DNA of 64,000 bases from RPRB01 sp035501615 (GCA_035501615.1 DATJVY010000171.1:1-64000); one strand, 5' to 3'; shown: positions 36,715-45,924, counted from the first letter of the stretch. Notes: a model not told the origin generated them from the sequence alone. Numbers and translations are program-made.

Positions 36715-37333
36715 TCAGGTGTCCCGAGCGCTCGCGCTTCGTGCGCAAGTAGTCAACGTTATGCGGATTGTGCGCTGCGGGGGAGGGGATTCGTCCCCGG
36801 ACCGGGATTCCCTCCTCCACCAGCCCGGCGATCTTCAGGGGATTGTTGGTGATCAGGTCGACGCTCCGGACCCCGAGGAGCCGGAGCATGTCCGCTGCGA
36901 CGTCGTAGGTCCGCAGGTCGTCGGGAAAGCCCAGCTCGCGGTTGGCCTCGTAGGTGTCCAGGCCACGGGCCTGCAGCGCGTAGGCCTTGATCTTGTTCCC
37001 CAGGCCGATGCCCCGACCTTCCTGGCGCAGGTAGAGCACCACCCCGCGCCCGCGGGCCGCGACAAGGTCCAGCGCCCGATCCAGCTGTTGACGGCAGTCA
37101 CACTTCAGGCTGCCGAGCACCTCGCTGGTGAGGCACTCCGAGTGAACGCGGACCGGAACGCCTTCCTGGCCGAAGACCTCGCCCATCACCATCGCCACGT
37201 GCTCGCCCTGGTTGCGACGGTCCCGGAACACCACCACCCGGAACGTTCCCCGGGCCGTGGGGAGCGGGGCCTCGGAGTACAGCTCCACGACGTGGCTGCG
37301 TCGGGTCAGAGGCTGGGGCGAGAGGCTGGACAT
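36677..37333 (-). CDS. ribA: GTP cyclohydrolase II
   Basis: Opens GTP to the first riboflavin pathway intermediate. The 218-residue stand-alone RibA has the zinc ligands in SECLTSEVLGSLKCDC, the catalytic segment LRQEGRGIGLGNKIKAYALQ, a YDVAADML region and the NNPLKIAGL motif. DHBP synthase (RibB) is not fused. The ATG at 37333 gives the normal length; an in-frame ATG at 37381 would add 16 residues. The next gene (MBL hydrolase) starts inside its 3' end. Other rib genes are not in the window. Confidence 0.95.
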   Translation of the reverse strand: MSSLSPQPLTRRSHVVELYSEAPLPTARGTFRVVVFRDRRNQGEHVAMVMGEVFGQEGVPVRVHSECLTSEVLGSLKCDCRQQLDRALDLVAARGRGVVLYLRQEGRGIGLGNKIKAYALQARGLDTYEANRELGFPDDLRTYDVAADMLRLLGVRSVDLITNNPLKIAGLVEEGIPVRGRIPSPAAHNPHNVDYLRTKRERSGHLIELFGEDAAKAG

Positions 37334-37408
37334 GGCCGGGTGGTTTCGAGGCTCCGGACGACGTGACGTTTCTACCGTCATTGGATGCTCGGCGGGGGCC
37401 CCTGTTGC

Positions 37409-38635
37409 TTAAGGACCCCAGGCCACCGGCAGCAAGTCGACGAGGTCACCCTGCCGGACACTCATCGCATCCATTGGAAAGTGCAGCAGATGCGTCGCCG
37501 TCGCCGTGGAGCGAACTGCCCCCGACGTCTGGGTGGGGAGGGGATCGGCCCAGGGGTCCCCCTCTCGCCAGCGCAGGACCACCCGGATGAAGTGGGCCAA
37601 CCCCTTGTTCTTCTTGAAATCGGTGCCGCTCCGGGCCCGCACCGGCACAGGGAGCGGCTCCCGTCGGCCGATCAGGCGCAGGAGCGCCGGACGGACGAAC
37701 AGCTCGAAGGTGACCAGCGACGAGGCCGGATTGCCGGGCAGCGCGAACACGCGCGTCGCGCCCCTCCTGCCGAAGGCGAGCGGCTTGCCCGGCCTGATGG
37801 CCACCCGCCAGAAGTCCATCTCGACGCCGAGGCGCTCGAGCGCCGGGCGCACGTGGTCGTGCTCGCCGACCGACGCACCGGCGGAGGTGAGCACGACGTC
37901 GTGGTCGAGCGCCTGGCGAACGAGCCGCTCGACGTCCTCGGGCCGATCGCGCGCGATGCCCAGCACCACGGGGTTCCCGCCCGCGCGGCGCACGGCGATG
38001 GCGAGCGCCACCGAATTGGTGTCGACGATGCGTCCCCGCGGCTCGTCGTCGGGACGGCACAGCTCGTCGCCGGTCGCGACGATGGCGACTCGCGGCCGGC
38101 GAGGGACGCGCACCGAGGTCCTCCCCTGGCCGGCGAGCAGGGACACCTCGGGGATGCCGACCACCGTCCCGGCCGCGAGGAGAACCTCTCCGGCGCGCGC
38201 ATCCTCTCCGGCGTCGCGCACGTTCTGACGGACGGTGACCGCCTCCTGGACCTCGACCCGGCCCAGTGCCTCGCCGGGGAGCGCCCGGGTCCGCTCCTGC
38301 ATGACGACCGCATCCGCGCCAGCGGGCATCGGCGCACCGGTCATGATGCGGATGGACTCGCCCGGCCCGACCGCGCGGGTCGGCTCGTCGCCGGCGTGGA
38401 TCACGCCGACCACGTTCAGCGTGACTGGCGTCCGCGCCACGTCGGCGCTCCGCACCGCGTAGCCGTCCATCGCCGAGTTGTCCCAAGGGGGCTGCGTCCG
38501 TCGGGCCACCACGTCCGAGGTCAGCCCGAAGCCGACCGCCTCCTCGAGCGGCACCCAGGCTTCCGGCAGCGGAGCGAGGTCGTGGAGGATGCGGTCCTGC
38601 GCCTCGGCGTGTGGGAGCGGGGGTAGCTCGGGCAT
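37409..38635 (-). CDS. moeA: molybdopterin molybdenumtransferase MoeA
   Basis: Inserts molybdate into adenylated molybdopterin. The 408-residue protein shows the MoeA hallmarks: PPWDNSAMDGYAVR near 50-62, IRIMTGAPMPAGADAVVMQE, GDEL, the MogA-like domain with DTNSVALA and TSAGASVGEHD, and GKPLAFG with FALPGNPASSLVTFE. It diverges from the OB-repeat protein gene across 99 bases. No other moa or mog gene is here; the MOSC fusion at 13 kb is the only other molybdenum-cofactor-linked protein in the window. Confidence 0.96.
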   Translation of the reverse strand: MPELPPLPHAEAQDRILHDLAPLPEAWVPLEEAVGFGLTSDVVARRTQPPWDNSAMDGYAVRSADVARTPVTLNVVGVIHAGDEPTRAVGPGESIRIMTGAPMPAGADAVVMQERTRALPGEALGRVEVQEAVTVRQNVRDAGEDARAGEVLLAAGTVVGIPEVSLLAGQGRTSVRVPRRPRVAIVATGDELCRPDDEPRGRIVDTNSVALAIAVRRAGGNPVVLGIARDRPEDVERLVRQALDHDVVLTSAGASVGEHDHVRPALERLGVEMDFWRVAIRPGKPLAFGRRGATRVFALPGNPASSLVTFELFVRPALLRLIGRREPLPVPVRARSGTDFKKNKGLAHFIRVVLRWREGDPWADPLPTQTSGAVRSTATATHLLHFPMDAMSVRQGDLVDLLPVAWGP

Positions 38636-38689
38636 GCGCCCTCCGTAGCGCGAACCCTCCGAATTCTCAATTCTTTGGAGGGTTTACGG

Positions 38690-38718
38690 TTGACAGCGCA
38701 CGTCGAGGACGCTACATG
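38690..38718 (+). promoter_or_regulatory. predicted sigma70-type promoter of the OB-repeat protein gene
   Basis: A perfect TTGACA (38690-38695), 17 bp, TACATG (38713-38718), within an unusually AT-rich patch (GAATTCTCAATTCTTTGGAGGG, 38661-38682). The GTG start at 38735 would leave a leader of about 10 bases with no Shine-Dalgarno sequence. Confidence 0.55.
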
Positions 38719-38734
38719 CCCCGAGCACACACCC

Positions 38735-39964
38735 GTGGCGAAGCCCAAGCCCAAGAAGAAGTCCGGCGCGGCAAAGCCTGGCTCACGAAAGAACGAGGCC
38801 CGTCTGGGGCTCCTGAAGAAGGCATCGGCGAAGGTCGCCAAGGCGGCGGCCCGCCTGGTGAAGTCCACCGCCAAGCATCCACCGAAGTCCCATCGCCCCG
38901 CCAAGCACGAGGCGAAGCACGCGGCCCGTCCGGCGAAGCACGCCGCGGCGCCGGTTCCCTTGCGGCCGGTGCCCGAGAAGCCTCGCCCGCGCGCCACCAA
39001 GCTCCCTCCGGTCGGTGAGCCGCTCACCAAGCGCGAGCTGGAGCAGATCCTCACCCCCGCTGCGGGCCGTGGCGTCGGTGGAGAGGGCAGCCTGAAGGGG
39101 CGGCTGGTGGTGAAGGACGCGCTGCCCTACCTGCACGTCATCGGTCGCGACAAGCGCGAGCTGGTCTTCCTGCTCCAGGGGCCGGACCAGGAGGTGCTCC
39201 CGGCCTACGTGGACCACAAGGTCAGCGTCACCGGGCTGCTCAAGAAGACGCACAACTACGGCGGCACGGTCGACGTCCGGAAGTACGCGGCGAAGCGCGC
39301 CGACGCCGAGCCCCCCGCCGAGCCCCAGGTGGAGAAGCTCCGCTACCTCTCGCCCGGCGAGGTCGAGCAGATTGGCAGCGCGGGCATGGGAGCGGGGATG
39401 CGGGGCTTCGCGTCCGTCCGCGGAGCGCTCGAGATGTCCGGCGACGACTTCATCCTCGTCGTCTCCAACGCCGGCACGCGGCAGCAGGTCACCTTTCGCC
39501 TCGGCGGCAAGATGCCCCGGAGCTTCCGGCGGAACATGGGCCAGCCGGTCCAGGTGACCGGCGTGGTGCACAAGGAGTCCGGCTGGGGCGGGACGATCGA
39601 GGTGGAGAACGCCGAGATCCGGCCCGGGGATGCGCGGAGCATGTCCCGCGACGCGCTCGAGGTGCTGGAGATCGAGCGCATGCCCGACGAGGGCGTGCCG
39701 CTGGAGATCCGCATCGGGCAGGGGCTCGCGGTGCGCATCCCCGAGCGAGCGGGCTACACCTGGGCCCTCGAGCCCACGGTCGCGAAGCGGATCGGGCTCC
39801 GCGAGGCGAACTACCTCGCCTCTGCGACCGGCGCAGGGACCCGCGAGTTCTTCTTCACCCCGCGGAACCCCGGCCAGTACGACGTGGACTTCTTCCTGGC
39901 CAAGGTCTTCGCTCCGGCGCAGGTGGCGAGGACGCAGCGGCTGACGGTCGCCGTGCGGGGCTGA
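38735..39964 (+). CDS. protein with histone-like Lys/Ala tail, two OB-like repeats and a chagasin-like C-terminus
   Basis: A 409-residue protein. Residues 1-90 are Lys/Ala/Pro/His-rich, like histone H1 or HU tails (KPKPKKKSGAAKPG, AKHEAKHAARPAKHAAAP). Residues about 118-183 and 225-292 are a duplicated beta module; compare VSVTGLLKKTHNYGGTVDV with VQVTGVVHKESGWGGTIEV, an OB-fold-like pattern. Residues about 318-409 resemble the chagasin/I42 protease-inhibitor fold (AGYTWALEP, REFFFTPRNPGQYDVDFF). GTG 38735 is chosen from the promoter position; a TTG start at 38675 is possible. No signal peptide is evident, so nucleic-acid binding is an open possibility. It precedes rnr by 16 bases. Confidence 0.65.
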   Translation: MAKPKPKKKSGAAKPGSRKNEARLGLLKKASAKVAKAAARLVKSTAKHPPKSHRPAKHEAKHAARPAKHAAAPVPLRPVPEKPRPRATKLPPVGEPLTKRELEQILTPAAGRGVGGEGSLKGRLVVKDALPYLHVIGRDKRELVFLLQGPDQEVLPAYVDHKVSVTGLLKKTHNYGGTVDVRKYAAKRADAEPPAEPQVEKLRYLSPGEVEQIGSAGMGAGMRGFASVRGALEMSGDDFILVVSNAGTRQQVTFRLGGKMPRSFRRNMGQPVQVTGVVHKESGWGGTIEVENAEIRPGDARSMSRDALEVLEIERMPDEGVPLEIRIGQGLAVRIPERAGYTWALEPTVAKRIGLREANYLASATGAGTREFFFTPRNPGQYDVDFFLAKVFAPAQVARTQRLTVAVRG

Positions 39965-39980
39965 CCGGCGGGGGATTCTG

Positions 39981-42569
39981 GTGGCGTCTAGGGTCGACAG
40001 CTCGGTCCTGCTCCGGGCCCTGGAGAGGGCCGACCACCCGCTCGGGGTGGCGGAGCTGCTGCGCTCCGCCGGGCTCCACGGCGGACAGCGCACCGAGGTG
40101 AAGCGGGCGATGCGGGGGCTGGTGAAGGAGGGCCGCGTCGAGCGGTCCGGCGAGCGCTTCTCCCTGCCCGGCCGCCGGGCCGCGGGAACGCCGGCGACGC
40201 GCCAGGCCCCCGGTGGGCGGGGGCGGAAGGTGCTCGAGGGAGCGCTCACCGTCCATCGCGACGGCTTCGGCTTCGTCGACGTCGGCACCGACGAGGACAT
40301 CTTCGTCCCGCCCCACGAGGCTCGGAGGGCGCTGGACGGCGACCGGGTGAAGGTGGAGGTGGTGAGCGCGCGCGGCCGGTCGGAGGGGCGCATCGTCGGC
40401 GTGCTCGACCGGCACCGCGAGGCCCTGGTGGGAACCTACGTGGAGCGCGGCGGGACCGAGGCGCTCGTCCGGCCGAACGACGCATCGCTGCCCGGGCCGG
40501 TGCGCGTGCCCCGGACGCAGCTCGCCCGGGACGGCGACGTGGTGACGGTCCGGCTCGGGGTGGGGACGGATCTCCTGACGCCGGGCGGTCTGGTCGGCGA
40601 GGTCACCGGGTCGCTCGGCCGCCCCGGGGATCCGTCGCAGGACGTGCTGGCCATCGTCTTCGCCCAGGGGTTCTCGGAGGCCTTTCCTCCCGAGGTGATG
40701 GACGAGGCCGACCGCGTCCCGCTGCACGTGCCGGCGACCGAGGTCCAGGGCGGGCGAAAGGACCTCCGGAACCTTTCGCTGGTCACCATCGACGGGGTGG
40801 ACGCGCGCGACTTCGACGACGCGGTCTACGCCGAGGAGCAGCCGGGCGGCGCGATCCGCCTCTGGGTGGCCATCGCCGACGTGAGCCACTACGTCCGGCC
40901 GGGCTCGGCGCTCGACGCCGAGGCCTTCCGGCGCGGCACGTCGGTCTATCTACCGGACCGGGTGCTACCGATGCTCCCCGAGCGGCTCTCGAACGGGATC
41001 TGTTCCCTGCGTCCGGACGAGGATCGGCTCTGCCTGGTGACGGAGATGGCCTTCGACTCCCGGGGCAGCCGTACCGCCACCGAGCTCTACCCGGCGGTGA
41101 TGCGGAGCGCGGCTCGGTGCACGTACGACGAGGTCCAGCGGGTGCTCGACGGCGAGCACGTTCCGCACCGGGACCGCCTCCGACCGCTCTTCGAGCGCCT
41201 GCAGCGGCTGGGACGCACCCTCCGCCGGGTGCGGGAGGAGCGGGGTGCGATCGACTTCGACCTCCCCGAGACGCGGCCCGAGCTCGACGAGCAGGGCCGG
41301 CCGGTCCGCATCGTCCGCCGGGAGCGCAAGGAGAGCCACCGCATCGTCGAGGACTGCATGCTGGCCGCCAACGAGGCGGTGGCGGCGTACTTCCAGGAGC
41401 GGGAGCTCCCTTCCGTCTACCGGTTCCACGGCGAGCCGGACCCGGACAAGCTGGCGGCGTTCGCCGAGCTCGGGCGGGCGCACGGCTTCACCGTCCCCGG
41501 GAAGGGCGAGCCCACCTCGCGGGAGCTGAACCTCTTCATGCGCGGGCTGGTGGGGCACCCCGGCCAGCGGGCGCTGAACCAGCTCCTGCTCCGCTCGATG
41601 ATGCAGGCGGTCTACTCGCCGGACCAGGTGGGCCACTACGGCCTGGGCGCCGAGGAGTACCTGCACTTCACCTCACCCATCCGACGCTACCCGGACCTCC
41701 TCGTCCACCGGCTGCTCCGGGCCCACTGGGAGCGCGGGCGGAGTCCCCGCCCGGGGCGCGAGCTGCAACACGAGATGGACGAGCTGCGGCGCATGGCCGA
41801 GCACAGCTCGGAGCGCGAGCGCGCGGCGATGAAGTGCGAACGCGAGGTGAACGCGCTCTACGGCTGCCTCCTGATGGAGGACCGGGTGGGCGAGGAGTTC
41901 GCGGCGACGGTATCCTCGCTCGCCGACTTTGGCTTCTTCGTCGAGCTCGACGCCGAGCACGTGGAGGGGCTGGTCCGTGCCGACGACCTCGGGTCCGGGC
42001 ATCGCCTCGTCGTCGGGGCGCTGGTGTGGCCCAGCGGGCGCCGGGTCCAGGTGGGGCAGGCGCTCACGGTGCGGCTGGCCGGGGTCAACGTGCAGCGGCG
42101 GCAGATGGACTTCGACGTGGTGGCGTTCGCGGGCGAGCGGCCGTCGCGGCGGCGCGGCGGTGGCGAGCGGATCGAGGCGGGGGGGCCGGGGCGTGCGCAG
42201 GTCGAGCCCCGGAGGCGCGAGCCGCGGACCGAGGGCCGTCCCCAGGGTGGGCCACCCCGCGCCGAGCAGCAGCAGGCGAGGTTCCCGAGGCAGAAGTATC
42301 GAGGACCGCCCGACGCGCGGGGGCCGGCGCGCCCGGGGTCGGTTCCGCCTCCGGAACGAGGGCCCCGGGCACCGTCCGCGCCGCCTCATCCCGGCTTCGA
42401 CCGGCTGCGCGCGCTCGCCGAGCAGCAGGGGAAGGCCGAGAAACGGCCGCCGTCACGCCCCGGGTCCACGGGCGGCGCGCGGGCGGGGACGGGACGGCCG
42501 GGCCCGGGGGGTGGTGGCTCGCGGAAGGACGGGCACCGGCGCGGCCAACCGCCTCGCCGCCGGCGCTGA
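39981..42569 (+). CDS. rnr: ribonuclease R with long basic C-terminal tail
   Basis: 3'-to-5' exoribonuclease that degrades structured RNA. The 862-residue protein has an N-terminal winged helix (about 5-55), cold-shock-like OB domains (about 80-220), and the RNB catalytic domain (about 255-600) with the acidic active site TIDGVDARDFDDAVY near residue 270. An S1 domain (about 636-713, VGEEFAATVSSLADFGFFVEL) follows. The last 150 residues are Arg/Gly/Pro-rich and disordered-looking. The GTG start at 39981 has a GGGGGA site. It is probably co-transcribed with the OB-repeat protein. Confidence 0.96.
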   Translation: MASRVDSSVLLRALERADHPLGVAELLRSAGLHGGQRTEVKRAMRGLVKEGRVERSGERFSLPGRRAAGTPATRQAPGGRGRKVLEGALTVHRDGFGFVDVGTDEDIFVPPHEARRALDGDRVKVEVVSARGRSEGRIVGVLDRHREALVGTYVERGGTEALVRPNDASLPGPVRVPRTQLARDGDVVTVRLGVGTDLLTPGGLVGEVTGSLGRPGDPSQDVLAIVFAQGFSEAFPPEVMDEADRVPLHVPATEVQGGRKDLRNLSLVTIDGVDARDFDDAVYAEEQPGGAIRLWVAIADVSHYVRPGSALDAEAFRRGTSVYLPDRVLPMLPERLSNGICSLRPDEDRLCLVTEMAFDSRGSRTATELYPAVMRSAARCTYDEVQRVLDGEHVPHRDRLRPLFERLQRLGRTLRRVREERGAIDFDLPETRPELDEQGRPVRIVRRERKESHRIVEDCMLAANEAVAAYFQERELPSVYRFHGEPDPDKLAAFAELGRAHGFTVPGKGEPTSRELNLFMRGLVGHPGQRALNQLLLRSMMQAVYSPDQVGHYGLGAEEYLHFTSPIRRYPDLLVHRLLRAHWERGRSPRPGRELQHEMDELRRMAEHSSERERAAMKCEREVNALYGCLLMEDRVGEEFAATVSSLADFGFFVELDAEHVEGLVRADDLGSGHRLVVGALVWPSGRRVQVGQALTVRLAGVNVQRRQMDFDVVAFAGERPSRRRGGGERIEAGGPGRAQVEPRRREPRTEGRPQGGPPRAEQQQARFPRQKYRGPPDARGPARPGSVPPPERGPRAPSAPPHPGFDRLRALAEQQGKAEKRPPSRPGSTGGARAGTGRPGPGGGGSRKDGHRRGQPPRRRR

Positions 42570-42598
42570 GCCGCGGCGCCCGGCCCCCCGTCCTGCCA

Positions 42599-43435
42599 TC
42601 AGCGGAACAGGAACTCGGCGTTGTCGTGGAGGATCGCCTGCTCCTCCTGCCGGGTGAAGCCGAGGCGCCGCACGGCATCCAGTGCGGCGTCGAGCGTGTT
42701 GAGCGGGAAGTCCGAGCCGAACATCACCCGGTCGGTGCCCACCCGGCGGCACACCCAGCGGAGCTGGGCCGCGTAGGGCGAGTCGACGTACATCGGCGCG
42801 ATCGCCGAGAGGTCGAACCAGACGTTGCGCGGGTAGAAGGGGTAGAGCTCGAGCAGCCGGAAGACGAGGACGTCGTCGAACCGGATGCCGCCCATGTGCG
42901 TCAGGACGAAGCGTCCCTGGGGGAAGGCGAGGGCGAGCTTCCCCGTCTCGTGCGCTGCGCCCGGCCACCAGCCCTCGATGTACACCACGAGCTTCAGCGC
43001 CACCGCCCGGGCGACGAAGGCCTGGACCTCGGGCGTCTGTAGCTCGAGCTTCGACGGCGACAGCTTCACCCCGCGGTAGCCGAGCGTGGCGATCCTCTCC
43101 AGCTCGCGAAGCCCGGCGTCCCCGTCCGTCGGCTGCGCCGCTCCGACGGCGAGGAAGCGCCCCGGATGGGCCTTGACCACCGCCGCCACCTGGTCGTGGA
43201 GCTCGTGCATCGCGGTCAGGTCCGGAGTCGGCGGAACCACCAGCAGCACGGCGCGCTCGACGCCGGTCCGATCCATCTCCCCGAGGAGCACGTCCGGCCG
43301 GCCCGACACGCTGGGCTGGATGCGCCCCGGCGACGAGCCCGATTCGAGGTGGGCGTGGGCGTCGATGGACTTGCCGGTGTAGGCGCAGCCGGCGAGGGCG
43401 AGCGTCCCTGCAAGAAGAACGGAGCGAGCGCTCAT
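42599..43435 (-). CDS. amidohydrolase-family lipoprotein
   Basis: A 278-residue exported enzyme of the amidohydrolase 2 (TIM-barrel) family. The lipobox LALAGC puts the lipid on Cys17. The metal motif IDAHAH follows at about 24-29, then GYRGVKLSP, LTHMGG and the C-terminal GSDFPL with its catalytic Asp. Most relatives are cytoplasmic decarboxylases or hydrolases, so a lipid-anchored form is unusual. Its ATG overlaps the mutS2 stop (ATGA), so the two genes are translated together. Substrate unknown. Confidence 0.82.
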   Translation of the reverse strand: MSARSVLLAGTLALAGCAYTGKSIDAHAHLESGSSPGRIQPSVSGRPDVLLGEMDRTGVERAVLLVVPPTPDLTAMHELHDQVAAVVKAHPGRFLAVGAAQPTDGDAGLRELERIATLGYRGVKLSPSKLELQTPEVQAFVARAVALKLVVYIEGWWPGAAHETGKLALAFPQGRFVLTHMGGIRFDDVLVFRLLELYPFYPRNVWFDLSAIAPMYVDSPYAAQLRWVCRRVGTDRVMFGSDFPLNTLDAALDAVRRLGFTRQEEQAILHDNAEFLFR

Positions 43436-45837
43436 TCGTCGACCCGGAGACCGACCACGGTCACTCCGTCTCCACCCTCGTGACTCTCGCCCGGCCGGTA
43501 CATGCGGACGTAGGGCGAGTCCTCGAGGTACTCGCGGACCGCCTGCTTCAGCGCCCCCGTGCCGTGGCCGTGCAGCACCAGCACCCCCGGGTCACCGTTG
43601 CGAAAGGCCTGGTCGAGGAAGGAGTCCACCTCGCGCACCGCCTCGTCCGCCCGGAGCCCCCGGACGTCCACGCGGAGCGCCGGGGCCTCCAATGCCCGCG
43701 GCGCCGCCTGGCTGGCCCGCTCCAGCGAGCTGCGGCCCCGGTCGCTCGCCGGGAACCGGCTGGCCGGCCGCTCGTCGCGCGCGCCCGCCAACTCGGCCCG
43801 GGGCACCCGCATCTTCAGCGCGCCGGCCGAGACCAGCACCTCGTCACCGTCCATCTCCAGCACCGTCACGTCACGCCTGAGCCCGAGGTGGTGAACGACG
43901 TCGCCCACCTCGAGCGTGTCCGGAGCCGGGGCGAGCGTCGCCCGGGCACTCTCGCGGGAGAGCGTCTCGGCCCGGGTGCGCGCCGCCTCGGCCTGCGCGG
44001 CGAGCGCGGTCCGGGCCGCCTCGGCCCGCTCGACCGTCGCGTGCTGCCGCAGCTCGGCGAGCTGGGCGGAGACCTGGGTCAGGGCCCGCTCCGACTCGGC
44101 TCGCAGCCGCTCGGCGTGCGCGGATTCCTCGGCCCGCCGGTGCTCGGCGAACTGGGCCCGTTCCGCCGCCAGCGCGCGGGCACTGGCCTCGGCGGCGGCG
44201 GTGGCGGCCCGGGCTTGCTCCAGCTCCGCGGCGAGAGAGCGGCGCTCCTCCTCGGCCGCGGTGAGCGCCTGAGCGAGGGGGCCGCCGGCGCTGCGGACCA
44301 GCTGGCGCGCCCTGTCCACCACGTGCGGAGCGAGCCCCATCCGGGAGGCGAGGTCGAGCGCGGAGGAGGTCCCGGACGCGCCGAGCTGCAGCCGGTAGGT
44401 GGGCACCATCCGCTTGCTGTCGAAGCCCACCCTGGCGTTGAGGAAGCGGTGGTCGACGTGGGTGAGGGCCTTGAGCTCCTCGAGGTGGGTGGTGACCAGC
44501 ACCCGGACTCCCCGGCCGATCAGCTCCTCCAGCACCGCGATGGCGAGGGCGGCTCCTTCTCTCGGGTCGGTGTCGGCGGCGATCTCGTCGATCAGCGCCA
44601 GGGCTCCGGGCCCGGCGCCCTCCAGGATGCGCTTCAGCTCCCGGACGTGGGCGCTGAAGGTCGAGAGGTCCTGGGCCAGGTCCTGCGCGTCCCCGACCGC
44701 CGAGTGGACCGAGGTGAAGAGAGGCAGCCGGGAGCCCGACGCGGCCGGAACCTGGAGCCCGGCGCGGAGCAGCACCGCGCACACGCCCACCGCGGTGAGG
44801 GTGACCGTCTTGCCGCCGGCGTTCGGCCCCGAGACGACCAGGGCCCGGACCGGGTCCTCGATCCGGACGTCGTTGGCCACCACCTCGCGCGCGCGCAGCA
44901 CCAGCAGCGGGTGGCGGAGCTGGAGCAGCACCATCGGCCCGTCCGCTTCCTCGACCACCGGGGTCGCGGCGTCCAGGTCCGCGCCCAGCTGGGCAGCCGC
45001 CTCCGCCTCGTCGAGCTCGGCCGCGGCCTCCACCCCCTCGAGCACGCGCGCGGACTCGCGTCCCACCGCGTCCGAGAGCTCCTGGAGCACTCGCCGCTCC
45101 TCCTCCAGGGCCACCGACTGGGCGATGGCCAGGTCGTTCCCGATGCCCACCAGCGACTGCGGCTCGACGAAGAGCGTCTGGCCGGACTGGCTCGCGTTGT
45201 GGACGATGCCCGGGACCTCGGCGCGGGCCTGGGCCAGCACCGGGATCACGTACCGGTTGTTGCGGAGCGTGTAGTAGCTCTCGCGCAGGTGGACGAGGAA
45301 GCGCTCGTCGTGGAGCATCCCATCGAGTCGGGACTTGATGGCCCGGTGCAGGCCCCGGATCCGGTCCCGGGCCTCCTTCAGCGCCGGGCTGGCCCGCTCG
45401 GAGATCTCCCCGTCGGCCTCGAAGCAGCGGTCGATGCGCGCCGCGAGCTTTTCCAGGTCCGGCAGGCGCTGCCCGATGAAGGCCAGCCGGGGGGCCGCCG
45501 CGGCCTGCTCCGCCAGGGCTTCCCGCGTCCGGCCGAAGGCGAACAGCGTCTGGGCGCAGGCGACCAGCTCGCGGGGCTCGAGGAGGCCTCCCTTCTCGGC
45601 GCGCTCCACCGCGGCCCGGATGTCGGCCACCCCCCCGAGCGGGAGGCTGACCTGGGCCTGGAGAAGGCCGCGGGCCTCGTCCACGCGCGCCAGCGATTCG
45701 CGGATGGCCGCCGCGTCGTCGAGGAACGAACGGCCGAGCGCGCGGCTCCGCCCTGCCGCGGTCCGGCAGCGCTGGCCGAGGGCAGCCAGGACCTCGGGAA
45801 AGGCGAGGTCCTCCAGTGTCCGGGGGGAGAAGTGCAC
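43432..45837 (-). CDS. mutS2: MutS2-type ATPase with Smr domain
   Basis: MutS2 proteins suppress recombination or rescue collided ribosomes. The 801-residue protein has the MutS core and clamp helices (1-310), the ATPase (about 320-520) with Walker A GPNAGGKT, Walker B LIDEIAADTDP and THLEELK, a long Ala/Glu/Arg coiled coil (about 520-650), a KOW-like beta segment (GDVVHHLGLRRDVTVLEMDGDEV), and a C-terminal Smr nuclease domain (about 725-801, VDVRGLRADEA and HGHGTGALKQ). I chose GTG 45837 as the family N-terminus (FSPRTLEDLAF). Frames running further upstream are antisense noise. Confidence 0.95.
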   Translation of the reverse strand: MHFSPRTLEDLAFPEVLAALGQRCRTAAGRSRALGRSFLDDAAAIRESLARVDEARGLLQAQVSLPLGGVADIRAAVERAEKGGLLEPRELVACAQTLFAFGRTREALAEQAAAAPRLAFIGQRLPDLEKLAARIDRCFEADGEISERASPALKEARDRIRGLHRAIKSRLDGMLHDERFLVHLRESYYTLRNNRYVIPVLAQARAEVPGIVHNASQSGQTLFVEPQSLVGIGNDLAIAQSVALEEERRVLQELSDAVGRESARVLEGVEAAAELDEAEAAAQLGADLDAATPVVEEADGPMVLLQLRHPLLVLRAREVVANDVRIEDPVRALVVSGPNAGGKTVTLTAVGVCAVLLRAGLQVPAASGSRLPLFTSVHSAVGDAQDLAQDLSTFSAHVRELKRILEGAGPGALALIDEIAADTDPREGAALAIAVLEELIGRGVRVLVTTHLEELKALTHVDHRFLNARVGFDSKRMVPTYRLQLGASGTSSALDLASRMGLAPHVVDRARQLVRSAGGPLAQALTAAEEERRSLAAELEQARAATAAAEASARALAAERAQFAEHRRAEESAHAERLRAESERALTQVSAQLAELRQHATVERAEAARTALAAQAEAARTRAETLSRESARATLAPAPDTLEVGDVVHHLGLRRDVTVLEMDGDEVLVSAGALKMRVPRAELAGARDERPASRFPASDRGRSSLERASQAAPRALEAPALRVDVRGLRADEAVREVDSFLDQAFRNGDPGVLVLHGHGTGALKQAVREYLEDSPYVRMYRPGESHEGGDGVTVVGLRVDE

Positions 45838-45849
45838 GGCGTGGGTGGG

Positions 45850-45878
45850 TTCTGTCGGCTGGTGGGTGCCCGGGTCAA
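45850..45878 (-). promoter_or_regulatory. predicted promoter of mutS2
   Basis: Minus-strand TTGACC (45878-45873), 17 bp, ACAGAA (45855-45850); the GTG start is 12 bases further at 45837. It overlaps nothing of the divergent TPR gene promoter. Confidence 0.4.
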
Positions 45879-45883
45879 GCGGG

Positions 45884-45913
45884 TTGAGGGCGCGTCGCCC
45901 GCTTCGGTACCAT
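45884..45913 (+). promoter_or_regulatory. predicted promoter of the TPR protein gene
   Basis: TTGAGG (45884-45889), 18 bp, TACCAT (45908-45913); the start codons cluster at 45922-45930. It faces the mutS2 promoter back to back. Confidence 0.4.
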
Positions 45914-45924
45914 CTTCGGCCGTG

